From: Acuticoccus sp. I52.16.1
GTDB lineage: Bacteria; Pseudomonadota; Alphaproteobacteria; Rhizobiales; Amorphaceae
NCBI RefSeq assembly: GCF_022865125.1
Contig: NZ_CP094828.1
Location: 2,473,219-2,537,218 of the forward strand
Direction: 5' to 3'
Length of the DNA: 64,000 nucleotides
The position numbers and the translations under genes were made by a program. Below the pieces are notes generated by a model. The model had not been told where the DNA came from. It was given only the letters and a program-made list of their open reading frames with translations, and did not search any database. Shown here in pieces: positions 35,166 through 43,956 of the stretch. Within the stretch, counting starts at the first letter, position 1. Each line of letters opens with the position of its first letter.

Positions 35166-36397
35166 CGCGTACGCGGGCGTCTCGCGCCTCGAGTCCGGCG
35201 CACTCCAGCGGAAGCGGTTGGATGAGCCAGACCAGGGTGGCGATCCTGCTCGGTACCATCGGGGTTTTCGTCTTCGTAGTCTCGATCGCAAGTGCGCTGT
35301 CGACGGGGCTTGTCTACGCCGGCGCCCACATGCTGATCTCCGGCCACATCGAGGCGGAGCCGGAGCCGGCCAGGACGAACGAGAAGTCGTGCGAAAACGG
35401 GAGTGCCGGGGCCGCCGGGTGCGACGCGTCGAAGGTCACGCTGCCGCGGAAAGAGTGTGCGCCGAACGAAAACGTAGCCGAGCTCCCGCCCGGCTGTCTC
35501 GCGGTTTGGCGGCACGCCCTGGAGCTCGCGGCGACCACCGAGCCAGTCACGTTTGAGTGGGGCTTCAAGCCCGCCCTCCTCTGGGTCGTCGGCATCATTG
35601 GCAACGTGGTGACCTTCGCGGCACCGTCGCCAGAAAGTTTCGGCGCGCGCGTGCAGCCGTCGCTCGTGCCCATGTTCGCGCTGGCGACCGTCGGGATCAT
35701 CCTGCTCGGGGTGGCGGTCGGGTACGGCATTCTCGGCGTGACGCGCGGCATCCTCCTCGGCGACAACAACCGCATGTCGCTGGGCAAGACGCAGGTGGCG
35801 CTCTGGACCACGGTGATCGTCGGCGCCTATGCGATGCTCGCCAGCTTTAAAATTGGCGCGCTCAGCGTGGCGGTGACGGACGGCAACATCAATCTGTTCC
35901 CGGTACTGCACGGCTGGATCTGGGCCGCGCTGAGCATTTCGGTCGGCTCGGCGCTCGTCACCGGCCTCGTGAAGGAGGCGAGGCCGGGGGCGGGTACGCG
36001 TTCGGTCAACGTGAGGGCGGGGCCGGGGCGGATCGACCTCGGCCCGCGCGCAGCGGAGCGTCCGGACCCGGGCGATGCATCCATCGCGGACCTCTTCTTG
36101 AGCGAGGAGGCGGGGTCCGAGCAGCGCCCGGACCTCAGCAGGGTCCAGCAAGTCCTGTTCACGATCATTCTGGTCGTGAGCTACATGGGCGCCCTGATTG
36201 CAGTGATGCGCGAGACCACGATCGTGAGTTTTCTTCGGGCGACCGGAGGCGACGGCTGGCTCGACTTTCCCGACCCCGGGGCGACCTTCGCGGCGCTGCT
36301 GGCGCTGTCCCATTCCGCGTACATCGTGGGGAAGTTCGAGTTCGGAAAGGGAGAGTCCGACCGTCAAGCCAGCAAGGAGGGAGAAGCGTCAGACTGA
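35162..36397 (+). CDS. Multi-pass membrane protein with two related Q-x(3)-(W/F)T units
   Basis: 411 residues, ATG 35162 in an ATGA overlap (a second ATG at 35222 is possible). Hydrophobic segments lie near residues 27-52, 137-157, 170-195, 215-235, 255-275, 338-362 and 382-400. Two segments resemble each other: MSLGKTQVALWTTVIVGAYA and LSRVQQVLFTIILVVSYMGA, each followed by a helix ending near G/S-x-x-x-GK or GLVK. A cysteine-containing region (CENGSAGAAGC, later ECAPNE and PPGC) would lie outside. I do not recognise the function. It sits between the peptidase and the giant genes and may anchor the complex. Confidence 0.55.
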   Translation: MTRTRASRASSPAHSSGSGWMSQTRVAILLGTIGVFVFVVSIASALSTGLVYAGAHMLISGHIEAEPEPARTNEKSCENGSAGAAGCDASKVTLPRKECAPNENVAELPPGCLAVWRHALELAATTEPVTFEWGFKPALLWVVGIIGNVVTFAAPSPESFGARVQPSLVPMFALATVGIILLGVAVGYGILGVTRGILLGDNNRMSLGKTQVALWTTVIVGAYAMLASFKIGALSVAVTDGNINLFPVLHGWIWAALSISVGSALVTGLVKEARPGAGTRSVNVRAGPGRIDLGPRAAERPDPGDASIADLFLSEEAGSEQRPDLSRVQQVLFTIILVVSYMGALIAVMRETTIVSFLRATGGDGWLDFPDPGATFAALLALSHSAYIVGKFEFGKGESDRQASKEGEASD

Positions 36398-36570
36398 GTG
36401 GCGCCGTAGTAATGTTAGTCCGGTCGAATTCTCAAGCCGGAAGTTGGTCGATGTTACTTGCTTTTACTTGTTTTTGACGCGTTCGCAGTCGCTGGGAACC
36501 CCGAGTTCGGTTCGAACGCCATTCGACCTTTGGCTCGGCGATGCAGGCGTCGACACGAGAGGGGCTTCCG

Positions 36571-39500
36571 ATGCCGGATTTACCTTATCGGCTGTTTCGT
36601 TTTCTCGGCCCGATGGAAACGCGGACCTGCAAGGGCTGGGATGTCATCCCGCTGGAGAAGCCCGTCCGGCAGGTGGAGCTGTTCCTCGCGAACCGGGAGG
36701 TCGACGGAAAGGTCACCCCGGCAGTGTTCGCCCGGCTGTCGCACGGGATCGCGGAGCGCGATCCGTCGGAACTAGTGGCAATCCCGGACCCGAAGCTCGA
36801 CATCTTCGATGACGCGGGCCTCGACGCCGCCATCGAGACGCTCACGGCCGATGGATCGGCAACGTTCTGGTGCGGCCGTCGGAACGGCAAACCCGGCAAG
36901 CCGGTTCTCAGCCTTCATCGACTGTGGATCGTCGATCGCTTCGAGCCCGGTGTGGGGGACGGCGAAACGTTCTTCAGCCGGATGCCGTTGTTCCAGCCGG
37001 GTCCCGGCAGCAGTCTGACGTTCGGCAACGGCACGGACGCCTCCTGGGCGCTCGATCTGACCTTGCCACACTCTCAGCTGCCCGATGCCGGCCCGCCGCC
37101 ACCGGCTCGGATCATCTACAATTCGCACGTCCCGGGCAGCGAGGTTCGCAGGAGGCGTAGTGAGTCGGATCAGGAGCGGCTCGCGAGATGGATCGGGTGG
37201 ATCCAGCGACCGACATTTTTGGCACTGGCAGGCAAAGAGCTGGACGACCTGAAACACGCCCGTCCATTCCTCGACGAGATCGCGTTCTCGACTCATCCGG
37301 TCTCCAGCGTCATCGAGGTGTCAGGGCGGGACCTACCCCTTAAGACCCTGCACAAGCTCGTTTCGTCCGCGAAGCGCGAGCCGGTTCGCCGGCACTTCGA
37401 GATTCGGGCGGAGCGCATCGGTATTGAGAACGACGTGTCGAACTTCCGCACGGTCGAAACGTGCGCAATCAAAGGGCCGCTGGACCTCGCCGAGCATCTC
37501 GGCGGCGTGCTCGAACCGAGCAATTTCGAGGTCAGCCTCCTGCGGGAGACGACAATCAGCGACGTGCTCCTGCGCGAGGCGCTTAAAGAGAACAGAGATG
37601 CGCCGGTGGGGCGGACCGAGTTCCGCGTCCTGCTGCGTTGGACCACCTCGATCGATCTCGCGGACCAATTCCCCCCACCGGCCGTTCTCGACTTCAGCGC
37701 CGGCGGACTGCCCGAGGCGCTTCGCATCGCAGAGCTGACGCGCGACGCGCTGCCGAGCGTCGCCCGTCAACCGCAGTCGGCGCTGCCAGAGTTCGCAGGA
37801 AGGATCGATGCGGGCTTCGTGGCCTACGTCGGTGGGGTCTACCGTGTGGACGCTGCGTCGCTGAGCCGGCCGCCGGCGCCCTACGCGAGCCTCCGACCGC
37901 TGCCGTCCGTCCGCATCACGCTCGACACCGTCACCGGAGACGAAATGTTCGACGGCTGGAGGACCCTGCCGCAGTCAGCTCCGCAGACTACGAAGCTGAA
38001 GCTGCCCGGCCTGCTCGATCCTGCGCTCGCGGGCTGGTCGGCCACGGTGACGCTCTTACGCAGGCCCAAGCTCCTCAAAGACGCATCTAAGGAAGTCGCC
38101 GAGTTCGATCCGAGCGGTACCCCGCTGGGGACGCCCGCGCCGAGGTTCGGGCTAGTCGGCATCGATATTCATTTCGATCAGGAGTTCCGGCCCGTGACGT
38201 TCCGGCTCGGGTCGCTGGCGTTTCGGACCGGCGATCGGCTCTTGTCGAAGGATACGCCGTCGTCGCTCACCATCCAGCGCCGAGACCGCAGAGCGCTGGG
38301 GCCGACGTCCGACCGGGCGCCGACGCTGCATGTGATCTTCGAACTGCGGCTCCCGATCGCCCACGTCGAGCCTGTGACGATCGACGTCGCGCACGGTGAC
38401 CGCGACATCCGGAGCGACGATCTCCTCATCAGAGAATCGGTTGGCACCGCCCATGCGGACGCGGCGTTCGAGCTCCGACTCGAGGAGCGCCTGAGCGACG
38501 ATCAGGACAGGCACCTCACCGCCACGCTATCCAACCGCACGACCAGTAGTGACGAAGGTTCGAGTGGAGACGGGTCGGGCGGCGACGCTCTGGGGGGCGA
38601 TAGTTCGAACGACGACGATCCGGGCAAGGCCTTGGAACAGGCGCAGTCGCGGGAAAGTGCGAGTTACGTTGTCCTGAGCCGATTCCCTTTCTCGGCATAC
38701 AGGTTCACGCGACCCGCGTTCGCGGACGTCGGCGACGAAGACGGGAACGAGATCGCCGAGTACGACAGCGACCAGCGCACCTGGAGGCTCAAGTCGAAGC
38801 CGAGCGCCCTCTACCGTTTCGTGCGGCAGGCGAGCGGGATCGGCGAAGGCGCCGACAAGCCCGGTCGTTACGAGATCCTCGACGATGCGGGCGATGGCCC
38901 GGTGCCCATGCCTCCGGACCCGGACCACCCGGAGCAGACGTACGCGGTGCCCATGCGCCATTCGCCGCCCACGGTGTTGTGGACGCGGCCGAGTGACCTC
39001 GCGCGCAATTTCTATCTTCCGGAATACGCGGGGCGGGCGCTGTTTCGGCAGCGTGGCGACTTCGGCCTCGGCATGGAACTGGCGGCCCTGCGAACCGAAC
39101 TCGTTTACGGGCTGTCAACCGGCCTACGCGTGGAGCGCCGCGCGGTCGACGGCCTGCCGGCGCGCGTCGCTGAAATCGAGGCGCTATCCGGTAGACTTCT
39201 CACGGCGAGAGTCGACGAACCCGGTCTGAACTGGCCCGACTTCAGGTCAGATCTGACGGACCGTCCCGAGCAACTCGAAGTCTGGACGCTCGATCCCGAC
39301 CGGAGCGATCCCTTCCGCCCCGCGAGGTTCAGCGATGGTCTGAGCTTCGCATTGCGCTCCACCGCCCATTTTGCGCATCCGGTGTCCTCGCCGCTTGTGG
39401 AGCCTTCAGGCGCGGACACTGAAGTAGGGTTCGACCCGTTACGTTTCGACGCGCAGTACGGGCTGCCGGGTGGCGCGTTGTGGCCGATCGAGCAGGCAAA

Positions 39501-42500
39501 TGTCGTGCGGATCCTCGCCGAGACAGTCGGCGCGAGCGGTGGGACGCTCGAGAGCGTTTCACTGTCGCCGCTCGGCGACAGCGGCGACCAGTCGGCCCAA
39601 TTCCTTGGCGATTATGTATCGATCATCACCGAAACGCACGAGGGGCGGCTTTCGCGCCATCGGGTCGAGGTAAGGGGGCGCATCGGTGTGTGCTGGCACC
39701 GGGCTAAGCACGTGGTCATCTACGAGCGTACGACGGCGGCGTCTGCGCAGTTTGCCCCGGCCAACCAGCCGGGGCGCAGCCAGAGGCCGATCCTGCGCAA
39801 GGTCGCCGAATTCGTCGAGATCCTGGAGCCCGTCCGCAGTTACCCCGACAGCGCGGCGGCGGAGGAGAAGACCGCGGGGCCGCTCCGTCAGATCCGCTTC
39901 AACGCAACCCGGATCGCGGTGGACAGCGCGTGGGGCCGCGACATCGGCAGGGTCGGCTGGAAGGTGCCGCTGTGGAACCGCGCGGCGGCAAAGCGGCGGC
40001 CGCAGGTCTACCCGTTCCCCGACATTTCGTTCGTCACCGCCGGCGAGGGCGACGGACCCGATCCGGTGGCAGTCCAGGACTGCCTCGATCCGGACAACCT
40101 CTACTTCTACACCGACCCCGAAGCGGCGCGATCGCTCTCTTCCGATACCGACGCCTGGCCGCCGCGCCGGTCGATCGACTACACCCCGCTCGGCAGCGTC
40201 GTGAATCTTCGGAAGCTGACAGACATCGGGAGCGTAAACGAAAACGAAATGGGCAAGCGGCAGGCGCCGGCGTCGCGCATCGTGCCTGGGCTGCGTGCGT
40301 TCACATGGCGCCTCGCGCCGAGCGCGTCCCGCAGCCGGGTGAACGCCGGTCGCGGCGCAAAACCGATTTTCGCCGGGCTCGAGAGCGTGACCTTCATGCG
40401 TGCGCCGCCGCACGAGGACCAAGCGGATCTGAAGGAGGTGATCGAGGAGCGCAAAGTCGAGGCCGGTGACCTGCCGGTGCCCGATCCGTTGAGGCCCTAC
40501 CCGTTTAACAACAGCGCGCTCGCCAAGCCGTTGGCGCTTTACGGAAAGGTCCACGATGCGCGCAGGCGTCTGAAGCGGGAGATCGACAAAGGAGGCGACA
40601 TCGAGGGCGCGAAAGAGGAGCTACGCTCAGCGCTCAAAGACCTCTCCACCGCGACGGACGATGTGCTGCTTGCTGAGATAAAGAGCGCCGTCGGCGAAGA
40701 CGTCATGTCCAAAGCCGACCAAGCGCTCAGAGAGTTCAAGAAACTGAAAGCAAAGCCCATTGTTGGCGACGTCCTGAAGTTCGACGAGCGCGCGTGTACG
40801 CGGCTCGCGGACGAGCTGACCGCCTCGCTGAAGCGTCGCCGACTGCTCCTGACCCGCATCGCGGGCGAGGCGCGCGTCACCGTCGGCGACTGGGTCGAGG
40901 GCATCGGCTACGTCCCGAACGAGGACGATCTGCGGAACAAGCTCACCAATCACTTCAAAGGCGCCCTGGACACCGCGCTCGACACCGCGCAGGCCGGGAT
41001 CGGGGACCTTCGCGGCGAGGTCGGAACCGCCCGCGCAATCCTCGCCGACTGGCATCGTGACGCGCAGTCCTCGCTGGACCGGGCGCTGGCGCGCGTCGAC
41101 GACCTCGCAGTTCGTTTCGGAGACCTTCAGCCGGTGTCCGACGAACGGCTTCGGCGCGCTCTTCAGCAGTTGTCCGACGCGGTAGAGGGCCTTGAAGACG
41201 AGGCGCTCCAGGTGCTGGACGAGGCGCGTCATCGGTTCGCCACGGACTTGTCCGCACAGGCGAGCGTACTCGGAAGCCGTCTCGTCACCGCCACGGCGCA
41301 GGTCATCAAGGCGAAGGAGACCGCGCAGTTCACGTTCGCCGGTCTCGACAAGTCGGTTGTGCGGATAGGTGCGGGCGCCCGGGGCGTGATCGACGGGCTG
41401 CCAACGTCGGCCGACTTGCGCCAGTACAAGGCGCGGATGGACACGGAATGGCCTAAGCCTGACGATGTGCCACCGGCTGCGCAGCCCTTGTACGATCTCG
41501 TGGCAGCGGCCGCGGACCGGGAAACCGGAATTGACCATATCGGGCGCGACGCCGCGGCGCAGATCGACGGCATCAGCCGCAGTGCGCAAGTCGTCCTTGC
41601 CGACGCGAACGCGATGGCACGTCAAATCGCCGCCGAGGCAAAACAGAAGCTGGCGAAGGTCCAAGCGTTGGCGGATGAGCTTACGGCTGCGATCGAGGGC
41701 GCTGCGGACGCGCTCGACGACGAGCTGAGGAAAGGGCTCGAAAAGGTGAGCGGCGCAACGCGCCAGGTGGTAGGCGACGTCGTCGTCCTCGCAAACGACG
41801 TGCTGCGCGACCTCCGCCCGCATCACGCCGTCTTGGACAACGCCGTGCGGCAGATCCGCGACTGGATCGCCGCGCGCGCCCTCCGTCTGAGCCTTGCGGA
41901 GAAGGAGGCCCATGCGGCGGCCGACATATGGCTCGGGCGGATCGAGCGCGAGCTCGCCGTCATCGAAGAACGCCTGCCGAAAATCGTGACGGAAAGGTTC
42001 AACAGCGCCGTCGTGGAGCCGGTTATTGCCGCGCTTGTCGGTTCGATCGACTGGTCGCTCGCCGCGTCGGACGGTGTGGCGTTGAAGAGTGAGATCCAGT
42101 CAAAACTTGATGCGCTCGAAAGCGATTTCGCCGCACGGCTCGATCAAGCGCAGGATCTGGCCGGCGACGCGGTTGCGGAGGCGCAAAAGCTTTGTAAGAC
42201 CTTGGCAGGCTACAAGGATCTCCTGCTCGCGAGCGCCGAGGAGGCGCTCCGCGAGATCGCCAGCGAGTTAAAGGACGAGGCGACTGCGCTTCTGAAAGAG
42301 TTCGATCAGACTGGGCTGCCTGATCTCGTCGACGGTGTCGGAAGCATGGTCAGGATCGTCGATAAGGGGATCGACACGATCCACGAATCTGGCGAACTTG
42401 TCCGTTCGGTGATCGATCGCGGCGTCGAGCTGATCAGCGAATTCAAGGAGGCGAGTCCCGGTGCGTTGCCTGGGCTCGGCCTCAAGCTGGTGTCGTTCGC

Positions 42501-43917
42501 CTCGACCGCGCCCGAAGTCGCTGCGCTCAAGGCGAAGGCGGACCAGATGCGCATGCTGGTCGACGACGCGAAAGACGTTCTGGAGTCGAAGCCGGTCCGC
42601 ATGGGTCTCGATCTGTTGGGCGACGCGGCGAAGGCGCTCGGCCTCAAGTTCGACACGAGCACCTTTGCGGACGCGATCGGCATCGACGCCATCAAGACCG
42701 ACGGGAAGGCGCTCCTTCGCGATCTCGTTCCCGACTTCTGCGGGATGGATCTCTCCGGGCTGCTCGGCGATGTCGGCCTCGACGGCGACGTTCCGGACTG
42801 GCTGAAGGTGACGCACGACCTCGACGTCAAGGCGGGGCGTGCATGGATCCTCGCCACTCTCGACGCGCCGGTCCCCGGCCGCAAGGCGTTGTTCGCGCTC
42901 GGCCCGTTCGTCATGTACGTCCGGAACAGCACACTGAAGGCGTGGCTCCGGGCGGAGGCGAACAAGGACGAGGCGGAGACCGAAGTCACTGACTATGCGG
43001 AGTTCCTGACGACCATCGAGGCGGTTGTCGGCGGCCAGACAATGGTGACACTCGAAGCGGTCCGAATGACGTATTCGTCCCGCGAGAAACTCAACGTCGA
43101 GTTCGATCCGAAGCGGATCCGGATCCACCGGAACATGCAGTTCATCCAGGATACGTTCGGAAAAATTTTCGGCGATTCGCTGGGCGGACTGACGGTGCTG
43201 AAGGACGGCGGGCTCCCGGTGGGCGTCGAACACCGCTTCGCGATGCCACCCTTATCGCTCAATTATGCCACGTCCGGCGTGCAGAACATTGCGATCTCGA
43301 ACGCCTTCTCGCTCCGTGCGCTGCCGGACTTCGTGATCGCGAACCGGTTCAATCTTTCGACGATCGACGTCCCGTTCATCTTCTCAATCTTCATCATAGG
43401 CGGCACGGGCTACATTCAGATCGACGCCGAATACAGGCCGGTCGGCGATCGGATGCTGGTCACAGTCGAGTTCGGCGTGGGCGGTTCGGCGGCTCTCGCG
43501 TTCGCGTTGGGGCCGATTGCGGGGGGCGTCTTCATCACCCTGGTGGTCACGATCCGCTACGCGAGGCGAATGGGTTACCAGGGGGCGGATCTCAACAGCG
43601 GCCTGACGACCTCGCTCGCCCTCGGCATCGCAGGCTGCGTCTCAATTTTCGGCCTCGCGACAATCCTGCTCGGCCTACAACTGTGCATTTCCTATCACGA
43701 GAGCGGGCGGATGGATGGACGCGGCTCCGTGTGTGTCGAGCTCAGGATCTCGCGGTTCTTCAAACTCAAATTCAAGGGTCAGGCGACCTACAAGCTTCGC
43801 GACGGTCGCTCGGAAACAAAAGTGACCAGCGAGACCGAAGCCGAAATAACCGACCCGAAAGTAAAGAAAGCTCTCGATAAATTCGAAAAATTGGATCAGG
43901 CGCGCAGGTCGCTCTGA
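36571..43917 (+). CDS. Giant protein 1 (about 2448 residues), function unknown
   Basis: The start is set at ATG 36571 because GAGAGGGG lies seven bases upstream; an in-frame ATG at 36541 is less likely. No signal peptide. Residues 1-~1300 are beta-rich, with a Ser/Gly/Asp linker near 658-690. Residues ~1320-2025 are a ~700-residue helical, Ala/Glu/Lys/Leu-rich region with apolipoprotein-like or coiled-coil periodicity. The C-terminal part is beta-rich with Gly/Ala-rich hydrophobic stretches (FIFSIFIIGGTGYIQI; GGSAALAFALGPIAGGVFIT; SIFGLATILLGLQLCISY) and ends in a Lys/Glu tail. This suggests an elongated structural protein whose end can enter membranes. No catalytic motif was found. The next giant gene starts 39 bases later. 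Confidence 0.6.
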   Translation: MPDLPYRLFRFLGPMETRTCKGWDVIPLEKPVRQVELFLANREVDGKVTPAVFARLSHGIAERDPSELVAIPDPKLDIFDDAGLDAAIETLTADGSATFWCGRRNGKPGKPVLSLHRLWIVDRFEPGVGDGETFFSRMPLFQPGPGSSLTFGNGTDASWALDLTLPHSQLPDAGPPPPARIIYNSHVPGSEVRRRRSESDQERLARWIGWIQRPTFLALAGKELDDLKHARPFLDEIAFSTHPVSSVIEVSGRDLPLKTLHKLVSSAKREPVRRHFEIRAERIGIENDVSNFRTVETCAIKGPLDLAEHLGGVLEPSNFEVSLLRETTISDVLLREALKENRDAPVGRTEFRVLLRWTTSIDLADQFPPPAVLDFSAGGLPEALRIAELTRDALPSVARQPQSALPEFAGRIDAGFVAYVGGVYRVDAASLSRPPAPYASLRPLPSVRITLDTVTGDEMFDGWRTLPQSAPQTTKLKLPGLLDPALAGWSATVTLLRRPKLLKDASKEVAEFDPSGTPLGTPAPRFGLVGIDIHFDQEFRPVTFRLGSLAFRTGDRLLSKDTPSSLTIQRRDRRALGPTSDRAPTLHVIFELRLPIAHVEPVTIDVAHGDRDIRSDDLLIRESVGTAHADAAFELRLEERLSDDQDRHLTATLSNRTTSSDEGSSGDGSGGDALGGDSSNDDDPGKALEQAQSRESASYVVLSRFPFSAYRFTRPAFADVGDEDGNEIAEYDSDQRTWRLKSKPSALYRFVRQASGIGEGADKPGRYEILDDAGDGPVPMPPDPDHPEQTYAVPMRHSPPTVLWTRPSDLARNFYLPEYAGRALFRQRGDFGLGMELAALRTELVYGLSTGLRVERRAVDGLPARVAEIEALSGRLLTARVDEPGLNWPDFRSDLTDRPEQLEVWTLDPDRSDPFRPARFSDGLSFALRSTAHFAHPVSSPLVEPSGADTEVGFDPLRFDAQYGLPGGALWPIEQANVVRILAETVGASGGTLESVSLSPLGDSGDQSAQFLGDYVSIITETHEGRLSRHRVEVRGRIGVCWHRAKHVVIYERTTAASAQFAPANQPGRSQRPILRKVAEFVEILEPVRSYPDSAAAEEKTAGPLRQIRFNATRIAVDSAWGRDIGRVGWKVPLWNRAAAKRRPQVYPFPDISFVTAGEGDGPDPVAVQDCLDPDNLYFYTDPEAARSLSSDTDAWPPRRSIDYTPLGSVVNLRKLTDIGSVNENEMGKRQAPASRIVPGLRAFTWRLAPSASRSRVNAGRGAKPIFAGLESVTFMRAPPHEDQADLKEVIEERKVEAGDLPVPDPLRPYPFNNSALAKPLALYGKVHDARRRLKREIDKGGDIEGAKEELRSALKDLSTATDDVLLAEIKSAVGEDVMSKADQALREFKKLKAKPIVGDVLKFDERACTRLADELTASLKRRRLLLTRIAGEARVTVGDWVEGIGYVPNEDDLRNKLTNHFKGALDTALDTAQAGIGDLRGEVGTARAILADWHRDAQSSLDRALARVDDLAVRFGDLQPVSDERLRRALQQLSDAVEGLEDEALQVLDEARHRFATDLSAQASVLGSRLVTATAQVIKAKETAQFTFAGLDKSVVRIGAGARGVIDGLPTSADLRQYKARMDTEWPKPDDVPPAAQPLYDLVAAAADRETGIDHIGRDAAAQIDGISRSAQVVLADANAMARQIAAEAKQKLAKVQALADELTAAIEGAADALDDELRKGLEKVSGATRQVVGDVVVLANDVLRDLRPHHAVLDNAVRQIRDWIAARALRLSLAEKEAHAAADIWLGRIERELAVIEERLPKIVTERFNSAVVEPVIAALVGSIDWSLAASDGVALKSEIQSKLDALESDFAARLDQAQDLAGDAVAEAQKLCKTLAGYKDLLLASAEEALREIASELKDEATALLKEFDQTGLPDLVDGVGSMVRIVDKGIDTIHESGELVRSVIDRGVELISEFKEASPGALPGLGLKLVSFASTAPEVAALKAKADQMRMLVDDAKDVLESKPVRMGLDLLGDAAKALGLKFDTSTFADAIGIDAIKTDGKALLRDLVPDFCGMDLSGLLGDVGLDGDVPDWLKVTHDLDVKAGRAWILATLDAPVPGRKALFALGPFVMYVRNSTLKAWLRAEANKDEAETEVTDYAEFLTTIEAVVGGQTMVTLEAVRMTYSSREKLNVEFDPKRIRIHRNMQFIQDTFGKIFGDSLGGLTVLKDGGLPVGVEHRFAMPPLSLNYATSGVQNIAISNAFSLRALPDFVIANRFNLSTIDVPFIFSIFIIGGTGYIQIDAEYRPVGDRMLVTVEFGVGGSAALAFALGPIAGGVFITLVVTIRYARRMGYQGADLNSGLTTSLALGIAGCVSIFGLATILLGLQLCISYHESGRMDGRGSVCVELRISRFFKLKFKGQATYKLRDGRSETKVTSETEAEITDPKVKKALDKFEKLDQARRSL

Positions 43918-43956
43918 CGTGGGCGGCCGTAATGCATATTCTGGACGGACCCGCGC

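Noticed and set aside
39559-41913. Long minus-strand ORFs (331 and 428 codons) opposite giant gene 1
   Set aside because: Typical antisense shadows in high-GC DNA; no ribosome sites or recognisable domains, while the plus frame is continuous for 7.3 kb.
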